Shown here: piece after piece, positions 31,894-44,166 of the stretch | Layout of the letters: every line of letters begins with the position of its first letter | Numbering within the stretch: position 1 is the first letter of the stretch | Source: Pisolithus tinctorius | Lineage: Eukaryota; Basidiomycota; Agaricomycetes; Boletales; Pisolithaceae | NCBI GenBank assembly: GCA_024663395.1 | Contig: JANFAH010000014.1 | Span: 1,364,001 to 1,428,000, forward strand | Direction of reading: 5' to 3' | Length of the DNA: 64,000 bases | The notes under the pieces: generated by a model | The model's input: only the letters and a program-made list of their open reading frames with translations | Told to the model about the DNA's origin: nothing | Database searches by the model: none | Program-made: the position numbers and the translations under genes

Positions 31894-34800
31894 ATGGGCA
31901 ACGTACAGTCCGGCTCGACACTCACGCGCACTGGTGGTGCGCTTGACTCGTTCGTGTCAGAGCTGGGAGGAGATATCGTATATGAGAAGAGGTGTGTCGT
32001 TGTTCCCCGACGATAGATGCATGTCCGAGATACTGGACTTTGGGCGTACAGCATAGGTCATTGTCGCTTCCTCAAGACGGTCAAATGCCGACACCGAAAC
32101 GGATATCTTGTCGTCAAGATATTCATCAAACATGATCCTGGAATAAGCCTTCGCACTCACGTTCGAAAGCAGAAAGGTACTGGGCACCATTCTGTCGCGT
32201 CCTGACCGCGTAGTTGATGTACAATGCAACATCAGTCGACAGGGAGGCTCTGCTGGACATCCCAAACGTATACAGCTATCAGGCTTTCGTCGAAACCGAA
32301 AAAGCTGGCTATCTTATTCGACAGTGGATCACCAGCAACCTATACGACCGTATAAGGTGCGCGCTGAGATGGTCATACAGCTCATGTACCTAACTAAAGC
32401 CCCCGTTTGCCAGCACACGTCCGTTCCTGTCCATAGTCGAGAAGAAATGGATCGTGTTCCAGCTACTGAGCGCTCTTTCACTCTCGCATCTCCAGAAGAC
32501 GCCGCATGGGGACATCAAGTCCACCAATGTCCTTGTCACATCGTCGAACTGGGTCTACCTCACCGACTTTGCATCTTACAAACCTACTCGATTACCTTTG
32601 GATGACCCATCCGACTTTTCGTTCTTCTTCGATACGACAGGGCGACGGACGTGCTACATCGCACCGGAGCGATTCTATAAGACGAATGCGAATGTAGAGG
32701 CGGATAAGGAACCCGTCACAGAGGCCATGGATATATTCAGCGCGGGATGTGTCATAGCAGAAATGTTCCTCGAAGGCGCACCTTTGTTTAATCTGAGCCA
32801 ACTATTCAAGTACCGCGAAGGAGAGTATAACGTGGATGGGCAACTTGCCGCAATAGAAGATGAGGGCATTCGAGTGAGTGGATCGCCAATCCAGAGATGA
32901 CCAGATTAATAGCCCTTGTGAAGTCTATGATCAAGCAGATGATCTCTCTTGATCCTGGAACACGACAAACCTTCGAGTCAATATTGACTAGTTCGCGAGG
33001 TAACATCTTACCTGAGTGCTTTTATTCGTTCTTGCACGATTACATCTCATCGATCGGGGAACGACCACTTGTACTTCCTCACTCTTCTTCTCCTCCTCCA
33101 CCCCACAGCTTCGCTGGAAACCCAGCCCAAATACTCCCTACAACCATTGCTATGAAACCTGGAAAGGAGCCAGTGGCCGGTGCTACTAGTGTTGCCGAAG
33201 CCTTACCGAGTGACAGCGACTATAGAATCGCACGAATATGGGAAGACTATGCAAACATCGAACCCTTCCTTGCCGAGAGCGACGCCGAGCGGACTGTCAT
33301 GGACGTTCGAGTAGATTTCCAAGCGACAACCCCTGCGACATCTAATACCCATCAGGTGGAATACATGTCGGTAATATGAAAAGTACATTGTCGCTGATAC
33401 ATTCACAGGAAATATTCCCCGTTACTTTACATATACCCTCCCACACCGCCGCTTCCAGTCGAACTCCGGCGGAAGACGGACCGGCATTGATCCTTTTGTC
33501 ATTGCTGCTAGCAAATATTCGGAACTGTTCCTTACCTTCTTCGCGTCTGCGCGCCCTTGACGTGCTTTTAGCACTCTCGTCGCACTTGACAGATGAATCT
33601 AAGTTGGATCGGGCTGTCCCGTATATTGTTGAGCTGCTACGGGATGAAGGAGCTGTTGTGAGAGCCGCCGCAATGCGGACGCTCATGCAGATAGTAAGCT
33701 TCTCATCACACACAATGATTGCAGTCTCTTTTATGGTTCTGTAGTTGATGAAAGTATCTGTCATCACGCCTTCAAACGCCTCCATTTTCCCAGAATACAT
33801 CATTCCAAATATTCGCTACCTTGTGCAAGATCCAGAAGTATTCGTCCGTGCTACATATGCCCAGTGCATATCTCCCCTTGCGGAGACTGCGTTACGGTAC
33901 CTGGAAATGGGTCAGGCGCTCAAAGCCCATGGTGTCACACCGGGTTTTGATAATGAGCGTCGCGAATACGATGAAATGCACTTCGAGGTATTTCTCTATC
34001 ATATTCGTCAGGGCGCGAGGTCTGATCAGACCCATCAGGTATCCTACGACACGTCACTATACGACCTACATCTCGCCATCCAAGAACACTTATCCGCTCT
34101 ACTCATGGACCCCTCTCCCGTCGTCAAGCGTGCAGTGTTGCATAATATAAGTTCGCTTTGTATCTTTCTCGGACGGCAGAAGACAAACGACGTTGTACTC
34201 AGCCATATGATCACATACTTGAACGACCGAGACTGGTCCCTCAGGCACGCCTTTTTCGAGAGCATCGTAGATGTCGCTGCGTGTGCCGGGGGGAAGAGTT
34301 TAGAAGAATACATCCTGCCATTGATGGTGCAAGCTTTGTCTGGTAGGTCTACTTTTTCTTTGCGAAATGGAAGGTTGCATTTATCTCTGTCGAAGATGTT
34401 GAGGAGAGCGTCGTCGCTCGCGTGTTGTCCGCTCTCACGAGCTTGTGCGAGCTCGGGTTGTTTCAGAAGATGCGGATATGGGAACTATTGAGTGCAACAC
34501 TTTCGTTCTTTTATCATCCCAACGTTTGGGTGCGCCAAGGTACCTATACATACGTAGTTCTCTGTTAAAGAACGAACTCTTGCTCATCCAAGTTTATAGG
34601 CGCGGCTGCATTCGTAGCGTCGGCTGCGAAGCACCTTCAACCAAGTGACGTTTGGTGTATATTGTATCCGTCGCTTCGTCACCTGCTCCGGTCAGATGTT
34701 CGCGATATCGATGAACAGAGTCTCTTAGCGACGATGAAACCTCCTGTCGGTGTTAATCATCCTTTTCAATTACGTAGCACTCGTTGACCTGCACTTTTCA

Positions 34801-37685
34801 TGGTATATAGCTTCCGCGCGCTGTCTTCGATGGTGCCGTACAGTGGGCTATGACTGTGGAACGAACCACATTTTGGAGGGGTAACAGAAAACCTGCTGCT
34901 GCGAAAGTGGAGTCTGCGAAGGACAGCATCATGTCTATGCGGAAAGGGAGTAGCACAATCATCGCGCCACGGAAATGGACGGAAGAGTGAGTAGGCGCAT
35001 TCTTCTCGTGTGTTGACGTTCTCCCAAACTAATACTTACCTAACAGGGACGAGGCACAGTTGCAGAAACTCCGGAATTTGGGGATGACGCCAGCCGACGA
35101 GGCGAAACTACAGGCCATGCGAGACTGTATTTTGAAAGTGGCCACCAATGCTTCGAGGTAATCCGTGTCCATGATCGAATATGTCATATTGTTTCTGACC
35201 TGTGGCATAGTTTTGCGTCTCGACCACGGACAGAGCCTGAACACGAGAAGATCATGCACTCGACAAGCATTGTTGAATTCCAAAAGTTGTCGGTTGTGCC
35301 AAAGACAATTTTCCTGAAATCACGTACGACAGGTTCAGAGAATGTACGTTCACAATTCACAACTCGTCGGTCGACGGATCTGCTCGCTCGGCTGTCTACG
35401 CCACGCACAAGTCTAGGTGGCGGGAACGACTCCGGTCCGGCCGCGTACGAAGAGTTGCGTAGGAAGTTGGCTGGTATCAACCAATCTGCAGTTTCCCTCA
35501 ATTTAGTTGCTGGAATGCGTGACAAGAACGTTGTTTCCCCTTCTACCACCACCCCTTCAGCGAATCCTCAACCTACTTCTCTCGCCCCACCTAACCCCAC
35601 AGCTGGCCACGACCGACCTAGTAGTCCGACTGACTCTGTCGTCTCGACTACGAACTCGTTGACGTTGCGCTCACCGGTACGTTTACAAATAGGAAGTACG
35701 GACGGGCAGAAAGCCGCCCCCGCCGTTGGATCGTCAAATACAAATGCCATTGGTGTTTTTGAAGCGCCTCGCATGCGTTCCGACGTTTCTCCTGAAGTCT
35801 CCGGGAGGACAACCCCTGTCTCCGCGGCCGGGGTTACGAGGCAAGGCCACAGGCGACGAGTTTCATCATTAAATCCCATATCTACATATGGTGTGGTGTC
35901 TTTCCGCCCACATATAGCTCGTTCAAGCTGATCAATCGTTTAACAGAGGGACGCGAACCTGGCATCAACAACCTGCTCGAGGACCTCTACTCGGACAATA
36001 GCCGCGAGCTTCAGAACGATTTCGGTCCAAAGGTCCACGAGGGTCCTGTCCGTCGTCGCGGTGCTACACGGCAGAGCTTTATTTCGCGCGACAGCAGTGG
36101 TCGACGAATCGAGGCTGCCTTGATCGCGCATCTGCAGTCTCATTCTGACTGCGTGACGGGTTTGGCGGTCTCTCCCGATCATGCGTTCTTCGTCTCGTGC
36201 TCGGATGATACGACAGTGAAGATTTGGGACACGGCCAGGCTCGAACGGAACGTGACAAGTAAACCGCGACACACGTACACACAGCATCATGCCAAAGTTA
36301 AGAGTGTGTGCATGCTGGAAGGCGTACACTGCTTCGCCAGCGCTGCAGAAGACGGGAGCCTACATGTCGTACGGGTGCACGTTAACCAGTCAGGGTCGCT
36401 CCCCAAGTATGGCAAGGTCCAAGCTATTCGCGAACATCGCATGAACATTACCGGCGAATACATTACCTGCATGCAGCATTACAACACAGGTGAGCATGAC
36501 AGCTTGCTAGTAGTTGAAGTATTGAAAAAATCGTTCCTCTAGAGTTGGCATCTAGTCTTGTGTACGCTACCACGCACTCAACTATTACCACGTTGGACTT
36601 GCGGACGATGCAGGTCCTGCAGCAGCTCGAGAATCCACGACATTTTGGCTCTATCACTTGCATGTGCCTAGATCGGAAGCGAACATGGCTTCTCGTGGGC
36701 ACGTTCTCGGGGGTACTTTCATTGTGGGACAAGCGCTTCGGGTTACTTCTCAAGAGTTGGCGGGTTGGTAAGTCTGTGCCTGGAAGAATGTCTAGAGTGC
36801 ATCAGTGTGTTGTGCATCCCACGAGGGGAAAAGGGCGCTGGGTCATGGTTGCGGTAGAATCATGGAAAGGACCCTCAGAACCTGGCCCGGCAACCCTAAT
36901 CGAAGTTTGGGACATCGAGAAGACGACACTTGTGGAAAGCTATGTCACTCGGACGACGACATCTGCATCAGAGCCGATTCCGGAGCCTGAGCCCGAGGCA
37001 GGTGTCGAAGCCGAGCCCACCGCAGCCGCTGCTATAGCTGCACTAGTCAACTCAAGATATCCTGGAGGGACAGCATACGTGAACATGCCCAATCGGAGTC
37101 GAGGGTCATCGCAAAGCGGGCAACGCGAAGACTCGCTTCCAGCGCCATCACCTGACATCCGCACTATGGCTGTCGGACTGGACTTTGGAGGCCACTCAGG
37201 GGTCCATAGGTCAGATATTATTGACCTGTCAGCCGATGTTCCGGTTTCGAACCGCAGTAGGGGATTCATGGTAAGCGGTTCGGAGGACCGCCGAATTCGT
37301 CTATGGGATTTGAGTAAGTTGGAACGTACGACCGTGCTTGTTAGCCCCGAAGGCGAGCAAGACAAGCCAGCTTATAGGTGTGTAATAGCTTTTGTCACGA
37401 ACGATCTACCACGTTGAATGCCTTCCCAATAGTACCGTTCGATCGTCGGACGAGACGGTGACAGCCAATGTCGAGACATGGGTGCACTCTCCAACTTCAT
37501 CGAGTCAGAATAACCGGGCAGCTCAGCGCATGTCGACAATCACACACAACCAGCAGAACCTCTTGAGAGCCCACCATGACATTATTACTGCGTTGGCTTG
37601 TATAGATTCGCCATTTAGAGGGGGTATCGTGAGCGGTGACCGAACCGGTGTCATCAAAGTATGGAGAGTGGGTCCTAGCGACTAG
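31894..37685 (+). CDS. VPS15: VPS15, regulatory kinase-like subunit of the VPS34 PI3-kinase complex
   Basis: Membrane-anchored partner of VPS34 in autophagy and endosomal sorting. The ATG at 31894 gives MGNVQSGS, with Gly2 in a myristoylation context as expected. The kinase domain has KIFIKHDPG, the catalytic loop [12 protein letters not shown] (HGD in place of HRD) and TDFAS in place of DFG, all typical of VPS15, then [10 protein letters not shown] and [20 protein letters not shown] repeats follow ([57 protein letters not shown]). After a variable linker the C-terminal WD40 propeller has [51 protein letters not shown] and [16 protein letters not shown] before the stop at 37685. More than ten short introns are implied (for example 33696-33744 and near 34340). 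The full domain set is present. It lies 170 bp upstream of ThrRS on the same strand. Confidence 0.95.
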
Positions 37686-37855
37686 AGCGCAGGTCTACAG
37701 AGATTTATCAATGTCATTTACATTTAGTATACAGTGATTATATGTTGTTGAGGTTGTTTTTCAAGCTTGTCGTTCTTGAGTTCAGCTTTGGCTGTGACGT
37801 CCAAAAGTAGACAATCCGAGATCGAGTCAAAGTCTCCGGCAAGGACCTTTTTTGC

Positions 37856-40800
37856 ATGCTGAGATCGCTGACTCGACGGCCATATCGCTGTATCATCTAT
37901 CGCCACGGGCCACCTCTGCTTGCACAGATCTACCGACATCACTCGACAGCGATGGCTACTCCAGTCGCATCCAGCTCTCAGCCAGTCCAGATACCAGCTC
38001 TTGAGGCTACCCATGCCAATGATACGAAGAAACCCAAGGAAAAGAAGGATAAGGCAGCGCCTGCTGCATCCCAATATCCCTTAGAGGTGAGTACCATTAA
38101 TTCTGCTGGCTAGCGCCGTTCTGACGCGTGTTGCGATGGAAGTTGCAACCACCACCAGACTACATCGATCACCGTATCAAGATGTTCGAGCAACTGCAGC
38201 AGGACTACATCGAGTTTGTCAAAGGTGCGCTGCCCTCAGCAGCTGAACGCGATTTTAACTATCCTCTAACTGGACATTAGCTCAACCGCGGGAGGAAATC
38301 ACGATCACGATGCCAGATGGCTCTGAGCGGAAGGGAATGAGCTGGGAGACGAGTCCGATGGACGTTGCTAAGGAAGTCTCGAAGAGCTTGTCGGAGCGAA
38401 TCGTCATTGCAAAGGTGCGCCTCTTCATATATCGCATGAGTAACCGCATGAAAGGGAGCGGCGTAGGTCGATGGCGAACTCTGGGATCTCGAACGACCAC
38501 TAGAACGTTCATGCAAGCTCGAGCTTTTAGATTTCGACCACCCAGAAGGTAGAGCCAATGGCCTTGCCATGCTGCTTACTCGTATTGATTGCCGTCACGC
38601 TACCAGGCAAGCGCGTTTTCTGGCACTCTTCCGCACACGTTCTTGGTGAAGCCGCAGAGCGGCACTATGGATGTCACCTTTGTATCGGACCTCCCACGGA
38701 TGAGGGTTTCTTTTATGAGATGGCAATCCCTGATAGGCAAGTTTTATCCAGTGCTTGATGTCACGCCTTTTTGAAACGGGATGGGCAGAGTTGTCACTAT
38801 GACGGATTACCCTGCCCTGGAAAAGGTTTCCGAGATGGCGGTCAAGGACAAGCAAAAGTTCGAACGCCTCGTCGTCTCCAAAGAGAAACTCCTAGAGATG
38901 TTCGATGTGAGGAGATGTTCCCTACTTTCTGCTCGCGATGCACTGACTGGTCGAAAGTACAACCTGTACAAAAAGTATCTTATCGAGACCAAGATTCCGG
39001 ATGGGTCGTCTACCACTGTGTATCGTTGTGGTCCGATGATCGATCTCTGCGTTGGTCCCCACATCCCGCACACGGGCAAGATCAAGGCCTTCATGGTCAC
39101 CAAGGTATGTGTACAATCTTTATGGTGGATAGCAGCAGTTCTCTTATGACTTTTGAAGAACTCCGCCTCGTACTTCCTCGGAGATGCCAAGAACGACTCC
39201 TTGCAGCGAATATATGGGATCTCGTTCCCGGATAAAAAGCAAATGACCGAGTACAAGGTATTCTTGGCTGAAGCGGCCAAGAGAGATCATCGCAAGATAG
39301 GCAGGGTAAGGCACCGCAGCTACTTTCGTTATGTGGCGTTTAACGTCGCGTTCCAGGAACAAGAGCTGTTCTTCTTTAACGATCTAAGCCCCGGAAGCTG
39401 TTTTTTCCTTCCGCATGGGACCCGAATTTACAATACTTTGGTCGAGTTAATGAGAGTGCGTACCTTGCTTCTCGTGAAGCTGTATCGGTGATTACATTGC
39501 CTATAGTCCGAGTACAGGAAACGTGGCTACCAAGAGGGTGAGTATTTCCCTGCGGCCGGCCCCTCAATCCACCGATGACATCACTGCCTTAACAGTCATC
39601 TCTCCGAACATGTATAATGCAAAGCTATGGGAGACGTCCGGGCACTGGCAGAACTACAAGGATGACATGTTCACCCTTGATATTGAGAAGGAGAAGTGGG
39701 CACTAAAGCCAATGAACTGCCCTGGACACTGTCTGATATTTGACTCCCGGGACCGGAGTTACAGAGAGTTGCCGATCCGGATGGCCGAGTTCGGCATCGT
39801 CCACCGTAACGAGGCATCCGGCGCTTTGACCGGCCTGACTCGTGTGAGACGTTTCATGCAAGACGATACGCACGTATTCTGCATGCCATCGCAGGTCTGT
39901 GTGACAGCTTCCATCGCGTGTTGGGTAGCGTTGACCTTTCATCATCAGATCACTGATGAAATTGGCTTACTGTTCGATTTCATGGAAAGCATCTACGGTT
40001 TATTCGGTTTCGAGTACCGGTTCGAGTTGTCTACCCGACCCGAAAATTACTTGGGCAACATCGAGACGTGGAACGTGGCAGAGTCGGTGAGTTTGTATCT
40101 CCGGTCGGTCGACCAAGCTGATGAGACCCCTGTGACGTAGCAACTGCAAGAGGCTCTCGAGAAGCATCATCCGGGGCAATGGCAATTAAACCCCGGAGAT
40201 GGTGCCTTTTACGGACCAAAGATAGACATCTACATACGCGATGCATTGCGTCGATCGTTCCAGTGCGCCACCATCCAGTTAGATTTCCAGCTTCCGGAAC
40301 GATTCAACCTCAAGTACCGGTCAGCCGATGAGATGGCCAACCCCGATAAGCCCCCGTCAAGACCCGTGATGATTCATCGAGCGATCCTCGGTAGTCTTGA
40401 GAGATTTATCGCAATCATCACCGAGCATTTCGCAGGAAAATGGTATGCGCAGTGCTGTGCGGATATGTTCCGATATGAACTTAGCTCCTTCTTTGGCAGG
40501 CCATTTTGGATATCACCACGCCAAGTACTTGTTATACCCGTGGCTGTGCCATATGTGAGTCAACGAACGACTTGTAGAATTTTAGAACATTCAGGTGTAA
40601 CGTTCTTAACGTTCCCGTGATCAGAGGGAATATGCCCAGGAGATAGCCGATAAACTTCAGGCCCTCGGTCTTTTTGCAGACGTCGACAACGGGCCGGATA
40701 CCCTTCCTAAGAAGATCCGCAATGGTGAAATCGCTCAGTACAACTTCATTCTTGGTAAGGCCTTTACCCTTGGCACTTATTCCCTCGGGCCGGTTCCTTA

Positions 40801-40973
40801 TGCTTTCCTCGAAAGTGGTTGGCCAAGAAGAGCTTGACAGTCGTTCAGTCAACGTTCGTAATCGCGATGATGTCGGCACGAAGTCCAAGGGGGAGATGAT
40901 TCCATTGGAAGATGTTTCTAACAAATTGGTGGCACTCAAGAATTCGAAGAGTCTCCAAAACAAACTTATGTAA
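37856..40973 (+). CDS. THS1: Threonyl-tRNA synthetase, probably dual mitochondrial/cytosolic
   Basis: Class II synthetase that charges tRNA-Thr. Two in-frame starts exist. The ATG at 37856 gives [20 protein letters not shown] and about 32 residues rich in Arg with no acidic residue, a typical mitochondrial presequence; the ATG at 37952 gives [10 protein letters not shown]. After a TGS-like domain ([20 protein letters not shown]) comes the editing domain with [24 protein letters not shown] and [20 protein letters not shown]. Catalytic motifs are [13 protein letters not shown] (motif 1 region), [14 protein letters not shown] (zinc Cys), [18 protein letters not shown] (motif 2), DPENYLG-like RPENYLGN and [19 protein letters not shown] (motif 3). 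The anticodon-binding domain ends [30 protein letters not shown] and SLQNKLM. Several 50-60 bp introns are needed. It is convergent with CstF64, 118 bp apart. Confidence 0.94.
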
Positions 40974-41091
40974 GTACAGCAAGTAGAATAGTTGGAATTT
41001 GACAAGATGTTTCGGTGGACCTTGACAACGGATGTGTTATTGTGACCATTTTTGAGTATTTGCTCACTGTCGAGTACTGTGAATTGGGTGC

Positions 41092-42696
41092 TCAGGAAGT
41101 GATACCTCCGATAAACTGATTGCGCTGCGGAGTGGTAACCAACGTCAGTCAGAAAAGCGGGGAAAGAAAGGGATTGTCGTACTAATGCCTGTATCGCATC
41201 CCGTTCTGATGGGGGCAAACCATTGATTTGTTCTTGGGTTAAACTCAGCACTTGCAACAGCATTTGCTGTTTGCTGCCATATCAGTGTTATTCAAAGAAA
41301 ACTAAATAGAAACGGACCCTTTGTGCAGGATCGATATTCAGATCTGGCAGCGAATGATGATGGAGCCTGAGATTGGGTAGCAGGCTGGGGGGGTGCGGGT
41401 GTCCGATAGTAGGGGTGTTGTGAAGTAAGGTGCGAGGGGGGTTGCTGATACATGTTTGGCACCGTGGGCGGCGGAACACTCATTGCAGGAGGCATGACAG
41501 GCTGAGGTGCATGCATTGGGGGGGGTTGGTAGGACAGCTGGGAAGGCTGTGTCTGCGCCGTAGGTCCACTACTCGATGTAGTTGCTTGCAGCATGCGCTG
41601 GTGACGAATATTGACAGCATCAATGGAGAGGAACAAAAGGAGAAGAAAACCGAACTGGGCTCACCTGGAGAACGGACTGGTCCACGATCTTGTGTAACAA
41701 CAATGCCTGGAATAGTGCATATGCAACTTGTGGATGCGCCACCAAGAGGGATCGCGCTTGCTCCGGATGGGTTATCACAAAGGCCTGAACAAAACAGTGG
41801 CAAGCAGAACGTGTTAAGCAGTGTACCACATTCCCAAGGGGACAGCCAACCTTCATCTGTGCTAGGACTTCTACTAATTGGGTAGGATTCATCGTAGCAA
41901 GGGTTTGACTGATTGAATCCAGAGCATTCATTCCAGGAGTGATGGGAACACCTGGAGGGAGGGTGGACAAGAAAGCAGAGGGGTCTTGAGGTTTCAGACT
42001 GTCCCTAGGGTAATCTCGGTCTCGTTCACGATCTCTGTCTCTTTCCCTATCCCGTTCACGATCCGGTCGGTCTCGGTCGCGGCGATCACGCCAATGTCCT
42101 CTAGGGTCGTCAATCAACTCCCCACGTACTGTCGTTTTTCCTTCTAGGAATGGATCGGAGTCTGCCAGGTCAATGCGTAATGGTCGGCCACCGACGTCTA
42201 CGTTATTGAGGTTTCGCACAGCAGAGGCGGCAGTCTCGTGATCTTGAGGAATATCGGATACGCACACACAACGAAGTTTCAAGGAGTGATATATGTAACA
42301 TAACGGCCGAGGTTTTCGAAAATTATAGTGACGCAAATTATGGTCAGAATACCTGAGTTGCGCCGAGCGGGATGAATTAAAAGTACCAGCAAATTCACAA
42401 AAGCCGTATCCCCTTGGCTTTCCTGTTTCCCTGTCGAATACAAGTCTGAATGTCAGTCAGCTAAAACGGTCAGCACCTGGATGGATTGAGTTTGTACCGG
42501 AAGCCAACGACCTGGCCCACTGTTTTGAAGACCTCGATGAGTTGCTCCTGGTTGAACGTGGGCACCAATGAGACAAGAAACCAAGGAGGTGCGTACCTCC
42601 CCCATGTGGTACGGAACATTTCCGACTGCCCAGACCTGTGAACCAAAAGCTTGGCGGTGATAAGTGAGCAGACACACCAAAGACAACCTTGCTCAT
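41092..42696 (-). CDS. Cleavage stimulation factor 64-kDa subunit (CSTF2/RNA15-like)
   Basis: RNA-binding subunit of the nuclear mRNA 3'-end cleavage/polyadenylation machinery. The ATG at 42696 gives MSKVVFV, spliced to GNVPYHMGEEQLIEVFKTVG, then FDRETGKPRGYGFCEFADHE. This is an RRM with RNP2 VVFVGNVPY and RNP1 KPRGYGFCEF. An Arg/Asp repeat (RDRERDRDRERDRD) follows, then the hinge SQTLATMNPTQLVEVLAQMK and AFVITHPEQARSLLVAHPQV, which binds CstF77/symplekin partners. Next are a Pro/Gln-rich stretch and the C-terminal domain DPAQR, MLLQVLSLTQEQINGLPPSE, RDAIQAL. A last intron (GTACGA..CGCAG) gives RNQFIGGITS and TGA at 41092. All expected domains are present in about 380 residues. Its start faces the Hsp20 gene across about 820 bp. 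Confidence 0.9.
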
Positions 42697-43519
42697 TAGT
42701 GACCGTGCCTAGGTCTGCAGCACGCTGTGTCTTGGTCTCGGCTTAATCTCGGTGGCACAGGCGTGAATACGACGATTAACTCGAGTCTAGGCGGGGCTGG
42801 CTAGAATGGCACTGCAGCGTTAACGTTGTTACGGACAACGTCGACCGACGCAAAGCTTCCAGGCTGCAGTCTGGATGCGGTGATTACCAAACGAGCGGGA
42901 TTTGTCAGCCACGCGTCGTTCACGTGAGCAAAGCGTTGGTAACACATCCGGTGCTCGCCGACTTCACTGACTCAGTTCACTAATCAAGCTTTCGAGCCTG
43001 CCCGACAGCCAGCTACCACTAAACATCTTTGACACTTCTGACTCTGTACGGCAGCCGTCATGAGCGGATCCCCGAGCAGCAACGGCGACTAATCAATGAC
43101 CACGTAGTTTCTAGCAAGTTCGCGAACGGTCCTTGGAGCAAGCTGTAGATGGATGGGGCATGTGGTGCCGTGGAGAGTAGCCGTGGAGAGTAGTTTGAAA
43201 AACTTCCTTCGGTGGCACGATGTCTGTTCATCGGCGTCAGTGGAGATTGCCACCCCTAGCATGAGATTGACGCATGCAACTTTGCTGTGGTTAGAGCTCA
43301 CACTACCTGCACCTGTGTAGGAATCCAGGGACCCTACAGCAGTGCCGCATACGGGTTCCACAGCGGTCCTGATCACGAGTGGCTGTGCGATGACTTCCGG
43401 CTCGGAGTGACTACCAATTAGTCATCTCGCCCCACACTCCGTATAAAAGCGAGTGGTGGATGGCAGGGAGGAAAAAACAAACAAGCTGATTATTCACTAA
43501 CAGCTCCCCTCTCTTCTCT
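42697..43519. other. Divergent intergenic region, CstF64 / Hsp20
   Basis: No gene is recognised in this stretch, which should hold both promoters. A partial heat-shock-like GAA..TTC pair (GAAAAACTTCC near 43196) is the only candidate element seen, and it is not a good consensus. Confidence 0.5.
43441..43448 (+). promoter_or_regulatory. TATA box of the Hsp20 gene
   Basis: GTATAAAAGC starts at 43441, about 75 bases before the ATG at 43520. A consensus TATA box fits a stress-inducible gene. Confidence 0.65.
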
Positions 43520-44166
43520 ATGACAGTTTCAACTACTGCGCTCATCGCTAACAAGCTGTCTCGCATACCAACATCACATTCGCAGGAGGAACGCTTCCGC
43601 GCTCTCGACCGGAACCTGGCTAGGAGATATGTAGCGCTCCTTCTTCATCAGGCCAGAATGTCTGAAGCCAGGCGGTTGGGCGATGGCGAGCTGCTCTACA
43701 GACCGAGGTATGTATCCACTTCTCTGTTGTTGGACTTGCTGCTCACCCCAGATTTTAGGATAGAAGTATGTGACGATCCGTCCTCGTCCCGCATAACGGC
43801 GACGGTAGAGCTGCCTGGAGTAAATGCGGAGGAAATCAGTCTTCAGGTTGGCACAAACAGTACACTTCGTATATCAGGAGAACGAAAGAGGAGAACATCC
43901 CATACACCGGGATCGGACGCCAAGTATCCTCTTCAGGAAATCAAATATGGCAAATATGAGCGGGTCCTTCAGCTTCCGCAGGGAACGATGGTAGGTGGCT
44001 TTGACTCATGCTTCTTTCCAAGTTTTTGATCAGAAATCTAAAGTTAACTACGATCTCCGCCGCCGTGGACAACGGGTTGCTTGTTCTCTCGTGGCCGCGA
44101 GTACCACCGAGCGCCACTACTAGTGGGTCCACTAGTAGCAGGGTTGACGCTGCGGAATCTTCTTGA
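43520..44166 (+). CDS. Small heat-shock protein (Hsp20/alpha-crystallin)
   Basis: ATP-independent holdase chaperone of the cytosol. Exons are 43520-43707, 43759-43990 and 44044-44166. The 51-bp first intron is a multiple of three; removing it joins LLYRP to RIEVCDDPSSSRITATVELP, the usual start of the alpha-crystallin domain. The domain continues GVNAEEISLQVGTNSTLRIS, then the basic loop GERKRRTSH, then EIKYGKYERVLQLPQGT. The third exon supplies TTISAAVDNGLLVLSWPR, the final beta strands, and a Ser-rich tail ending AAESS. The I-x-I/V tail motif is not evident. The length is about 180 residues, normal for the family. The first 60 residues are hydrophobic/basic and variable. Confidence 0.9.
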
